From the NCBI GenBank assembly GCA_903929895.1, contig CAIYWM010000385.1, positions 1-9,925 on the forward strand: 9,925 bases of DNA. Reading direction: 5' to 3'. Under the pieces are notes generated by a model. That model made no database searches. It saw only the letters and a program-made list of their open reading frames with translations, and was not told the DNA's origin. This DNA comes from an uncultured Alphaproteobacteria bacterium (GTDB taxonomy: Bacteria; Pseudomonadota; Alphaproteobacteria; Reyranellales; Reyranellaceae). This document shows, one piece after another, positions 7,702-9,925 of this stretch. The stretch's first letter is position 1. Each line of letters opens with the position of its first letter. The position numbers and the translations under genes were made by a program.

Positions 7702-8214
7702 ATGGCCGTCGCCCTCGCCTAGTACGGCGGGCTCAGGAAGGAAGACGTCGTGCGCGTCCCGAAGGCCGCCCGCGCCAACGGCTCGATCGACATGGACATG
7801 ATCAACAAGAACGGAAAGAAGCTGAGCATCTTCGAAGCCAAGCGCCTGACCGCGATCCTGAACGAGCCGGACCAGATCCAGATGGGCCGCGCCGCCCAGC
7901 GCGACGGGCGCAAGGTCGGCGACAGGCTGGTGCTCAACCGCCTGGGCCAGCCCTACACGAAGGACGGCCTGGATTCCTCCTTCGATAGGATCAAGCGGCA
8001 GCTGGTGAAGGACGGGAGGATTCGGCCGGGCCTCACCTTCCATGGGCTTCGCAAGAGCCTGGGCAAGGCCGCTGCAGACGCCGGCTTCAGCGAGAACGAT
8101 ATCGCTGGCGCGCTCGGCCAGGCCAACCCTGCCAGCGCGCGGGTCTATACGCAGGAAGCGGCTCGCAATCAGGGGGCGCTCCGCGTGTTCAAAGCCTTGA
8201 GCAAGCGCAAATGA
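7702..8214 (+). pseudogene. Tyrosine recombinase (phage-type integrase), catalytic-domain remnant with amber stop
   Basis: In a single frame from 7702 the DNA reads MAVALA, then TAG (7720-7722), then YGGLRKEDVVRVPKAARANG and on to a TGA at 8212-8214. GLRKEDVVR carries the first catalytic arginine (codon 7735-7737), and the homology crosses the amber codon, where a residue such as Tyr is expected. Downstream are the second box HGLR (TFHGLRKSLGKAAADAGF) and the nucleophile box ALGQANPASARVYTQEA with its tyrosine. Only the catalytic domain is present; the DNA-binding arm and core-binding domains that should precede it are absent. The open frame after the stop can be read as a 154-aa protein from GTG 7750, but that lacks the first arginine and could not recombine DNA. 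This is a decayed integrase and marks an old integrated element. The frame upstream of 7702 has no recognisable homology. Confidence 0.8.
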
Positions 8215-9140
8215 GGGGAAGCGGACGACGCTGGACACTATCCAGCATGATGGCCCTCTGTTGCGCCTGCATTGGGATCGTCACATGGCACGGCAGCGCC
8301 GTCTCTCGGAGTGTCGTCCCGGACGAGAAGCCGCTGGAGCCGATGCCCAATGGCGATAGCCTTGCGTTGCTGGTCAAGAAGATTGCCGCGGAAGGCCTGC
8401 TGACCGATCCGGCCAATCTCGCCGCTGCACTCGACATGGAAGTGGAGTTCAAGACCAAGGTTGCCGACATCCGCCACACGCCGTGCGATCAAGGAGGGCG
8501 TGAACGACAAACCACGGTTACCACGGCGATTTTTGCGCCTTCCTGGTATAGGCCCACCCCCGAGGGTGTGAGGGACATGAAGGTGCCGCAGTTCATGTCG
8601 GACAAAGTCTACGTCGCAAGCACACCAAAGCTATTCTACGACCTGTACCGAACCAGCCTGTGCAGTGCCGCCAATGAGAAGGTCGAAGCGTCGCTGACAT
8701 TCGGCGATGTCTCCGCCTATTCGTGCTTCACGCCAGAGCGTTTGCGACGGCTAATCGGAACGACCTACCACACACAGCACCACGGCATTTCCGGATCGAG
8801 CTACTTGCCGCCTCCAAGAGTCGACGACGGGGCGTCGCTAGTTTTCACCTTCCAAATGGGGGCTCCCTGCGCCGTCAACGTCACGATCCGCCAGAGCACG
8901 CGGGACGGCCTTCGGCACCAGCGAGCCTTCATGAAATGGCGCTCCTGCTACGATCGCGCGCGGCTCGACTACTGCGCGGCACATCCTGGAACCACCGACG
9001 ACAGCAAGCAGCGGATGGATCGACACGGCCTTTCGGTTTGCGGAGACGGCTGGGATGCCTATCTCGACCGGGAGCCGTTCACAGATGAACCTGCGCCGCT
9101 CTACGAAGTTGTCGACGATCCATGCGGTGCTGGCCGATGA
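8211..9140 (+). CDS. Hypothetical secreted cysteine-rich protein
   Basis: I do not recognise a family in this 309-aa protein. It begins with a good Sec signal: basic MRGSGRRWTL, a hydrophobic core MMALCCACIGIVTW (13-26), and a likely cleavage near GSAVS (28-32). The mature part has eight cysteines (C92, C151, C172, C220, C246, C255, C277, C305), an even number that would suit four disulfides in the periplasm or outside. It has no transmembrane segment after the signal. Aromatic/acidic stretches (YDLYRTSL, KWRSCYDRARLDYC, DGWDAYLDREPF) lie in the second half. Its ATG overlaps the TGA of the integrase remnant (ATGA, 8211-8214), and no strong ribosome binding site is visible. ATG 8247 is an alternative start but would lose the basic n-region. 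Position beside a dead integrase and an att-like tRNA fragment suggests genomic-island cargo. That it is a real gene rests on length, signal peptide and coding-like composition. Confidence 0.65.
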   Translation: MRGSGRRWTLSSMMALCCACIGIVTWHGSAVSRSVVPDEKPLEPMPNGDSLALLVKKIAAEGLLTDPANLAAALDMEVEFKTKVADIRHTPCDQGGRERQTTVTTAIFAPSWYRPTPEGVRDMKVPQFMSDKVYVASTPKLFYDLYRTSLCSAANEKVEASLTFGDVSAYSCFTPERLRRLIGTTYHTQHHGISGSSYLPPPRVDDGASLVFTFQMGAPCAVNVTIRQSTRDGLRHQRAFMKWRSCYDRARLDYCAAHPGTTDDSKQRMDRHGLSVCGDGWDAYLDREPFTDEPAPLYEVVDDPCGAGR

Positions 9141-9237
9141 ACGTGCCGACTGATCGGCGGCAGAACAGGAACAGAACGAGACTTTGGAAAAATGGTACGA
9201 AGAAACGTGGAAAAACAGGCTTCTCGGCACTCGATTT

Positions 9238-9273
9238 TGGAGCCAACTGCTGGGGCCTAAAACGTTGGCTCCA
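9238..9273. repeat. 10-bp inverted repeat (hairpin) downstream of the tRNA fragment and the secreted-protein gene
   Basis: TGGAGCCAAC (9238-9247) and GTTGGCTCCA (9264-9273) are perfect 10-base inverted repeats around a 16-base loop. It lies 98 bases after the secreted-protein stop and, read on the minus strand, 17 bases after the tRNA 3' end. Neither side has a T-tract, so an intrinsic terminator is not well supported. Confidence 0.5.
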
Positions 9274-9289
9274 TTGCACTAAAGGCGAA

Positions 9290-9334
9290 TGGTGCCCAGG
9301 GGCGGAGTCGAACCACCGACACTGCGATTTTCAG
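9290..9334 (-). other. 3' fragment of a tRNA-Phe gene, probable integrase attachment (att) site
   Basis: Read on the minus strand, these 45 bases are the 3' part of tRNA-Phe(GAA). They begin at the anticodon loop CTGAAAA, followed by TCGCA (3' anticodon stem), the variable loop GTGTC, the T arm GGTGG-TTCGACT-CCGCC, the 3' acceptor strand CCTGGGC, discriminator A and CCA. The sequence upstream (9335 and higher) cannot pair as the 5' anticodon stem or supply a D arm, so this is not a working tRNA gene. A sharp break at the anticodon loop with an intact 3' end is the known pattern left by tyrosine integrases that recombine within tRNA genes. The intact tRNA-Phe copy should lie outside the window. 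Confidence 0.8.
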
Positions 9335-9377
9335 AAGCGATTTTGGCTAGCTGAATCAAAGGCTTAGCCCATCGGAC

Positions 9378-9422
9378 GATGGCAAAAACGAGCCTTTTTA
9401 GCCTGTGGATGGCAAATGAGCC
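9378..9422 (+). repeat. Short direct repeats GATGGCAAA..GAGCC near the att fragment
   Basis: GATGGCAAA occurs at 9378-9386 and again at 9408-9416, 30 bases apart. Each copy is followed by GAGCC after three bases or one base respectively. They start 44 bases from the end of the tRNA fragment, where integrase arm-type binding repeats are often found. Two imperfect copies are weak evidence. Confidence 0.3.
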
Positions 9423-9585
9423 GCCCAGCGCTATATCAGCCCATGCGCGGCCACGTTCTGCCCTCCCAGCCCCGGCGAACTCGCCCGCGACGCTCGCCCG
9501 TCACGCCTGTGCGAGGATTGCGGATGCTGGTATCGGAACTTTCCAGGACGCTTTGCATTCCCCCATATTCATCATGAGGAGCATC

Positions 9586-9888
9586 ATGACTCGCACAGCG
9601 TCCGTCTCCAGTTCGTTCTTTTCCCGCATGGCGGTCGCGGTCATGTGCTTCGCGCTCGCCTCGTGTGGGTACAACAGCATCCCGACACTGGAGGAGCAGG
9701 CAAAAGCGAAGTGGGCCGACGTTCAGAACAACTATCAGCGCCGTGCAGACCTGATCCCGAATCTGGTCGCGACGGTTCAGGGCTATGCCAAGCAGGAAAA
9801 GGACGTGTTGACAGCCGTCGTGGAGGCGCGGGCAAAGGCCACCCAGACCAGGATCGACGCGTCCCAGCTCTCCGATCCGGAGAAGCTG
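9586..9888 (+). pseudogene. lemA: LemA family lipoprotein, 5' portion, interrupted
   Basis: The first 101 codons of a LemA family protein, an envelope-associated helical-bundle protein whose molecular role is poorly defined. The ATG follows GAGGAG (9576-9581) by four bases. A lipoprotein signal ends in the lipobox LASC, with lipidated Cys at 27, followed by the family hallmark CGYNSIPTLEEQAKAKW. YQRRADLIPNLVATVQGY (50-67) is the most conserved LemA block, and VLTAVVEARAKATQ (74-87) continues the helix bundle. The family reads on after DPEK-L/M with a Gln/Ala-rich helix, but here the frame changes abruptly at C102 (9889) to CPSSDNLRQIGS, unrelated to LemA. About half of the usual protein is therefore missing in this window, and the gene is probably disrupted by an insertion. 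If the rest of lemA lies beyond that insertion, the break is recent. Confidence 0.8.
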
Positions 9889-9925
9889 TGTCCGTCGTCA
9901 GATAATTTGAGACAGATCGGGTCTA
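9889..9925. mobile_element. Probable terminus of an insertion element inside lemA (partial, runs off the window)
   Basis: At 9889 the lemA reading frame loses homology and the DNA becomes visibly richer in A and T (TCAGATAATTTGAGAC). The foreign stretch begins TGTCCGTCGTC, and a 5'-TG terminus is common to several insertion-sequence families. Only 37 bases are visible, so neither the family nor a target duplication can be seen. Confidence 0.45.

Larger units (their letters stand above)
9141..9585. other. Non-coding junction region with tRNA fragment, hairpin and direct repeats
   Basis: About 445 bases lie between the secreted-protein gene and lemA without a supportable gene. They hold a hairpin (9238-9273), the 3' fragment of a tRNA-Phe gene (9290-9334), a short palindrome CCATCG-ga-CGATGG (9369-9382), and a pair of GATGGCAAA repeats. 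Everything from about 9425 to 9575 looks plain apart from the lemA ribosome binding site. The lemA promoter should lie here but I cannot assign it. A small open frame running through the tRNA fragment has no protein character. Confidence 0.6.

Noticed and set aside
9238..9273. Rho-independent terminator
   Set aside because: The stem is good, but no T-tract follows on either strand and the loop is 16 bases long; kept only as an inverted repeat.
9260..9340. A complete tRNA gene on the minus strand
   Set aside because: The bases above 9334 cannot pair with the 3' anticodon stem TCGCA and show no D arm or 5' acceptor strand; only the 3' part is present.
1..9925. CRISPR array, toxin-antitoxin pair or defence island
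   Set aside because: No regularly spaced repeats, no Cas-like protein, and no paired small genes with a toxin or antitoxin motif were seen.

Overview
The window looks like GC-rich proteobacterial chromosome, most likely alphaproteobacterial. This is an inference from base composition, the GC-rich third positions of the genes, the style of the tRNA-Phe remnant, and families common in that class (nitronate monooxygenase-like proteins, a DUF5710-tailed type IA topoisomerase, Blc lipocalin). I could not run a search, so the genus is left open.

Left part (1-2522). A short-chain dehydrogenase/reductase (minus strand, 3-770) is divergent from a nitronate monooxygenase-type flavoprotein (plus strand, 1098-2237), separated by a 327-bp gap. 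Immediately after the nitronate monooxygenase stop lies the decayed C-terminal end of an IS5-family transposase (minus strand, about 2249-2413). A cluster of GATTCG/CGAATC palindromes follows.

Middle part (2523-7545). Three plus-strand genes lie here. The first is an accessory-type DNA topoisomerase IA of 782 aa with no zinc-finger tail but a C-terminal DUF5710-like module. The second is a Blc-type outer-membrane lipocalin lipoprotein whose best start is TTG at 5098. The third is a gamma-glutamyltransferase-fold Ntn hydrolase that lacks most of the canonical glutamate-binding residues. The spacing between them is large, so they do not look like one operon.

Right part (7546-9925). This is a scarred mobile-element zone. 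It holds a tyrosine-recombinase pseudogene (catalytic domain only, with an in-frame amber stop) and an unrecognised secreted protein rich in cysteines. Next is a 45-bp 3' fragment of a tRNA-Phe gene (9290-9334, minus strand) that starts exactly at the anticodon loop and ends with CCA, as expected of an integrase attachment site. Beyond it a lemA gene starts at 9586 and stops matching its family at 9888/9889, where foreign, more AT-rich sequence begins, probably the end of an insertion element.

I do not see a clear undescribed multi-gene system. The signals most worth pursuing are the tRNA-Phe att fragment with its geometry relative to the dead integrase, the orphan secreted Cys-rich protein, the interrupted lemA, and the accessory topoisomerase with its palindromic leader.
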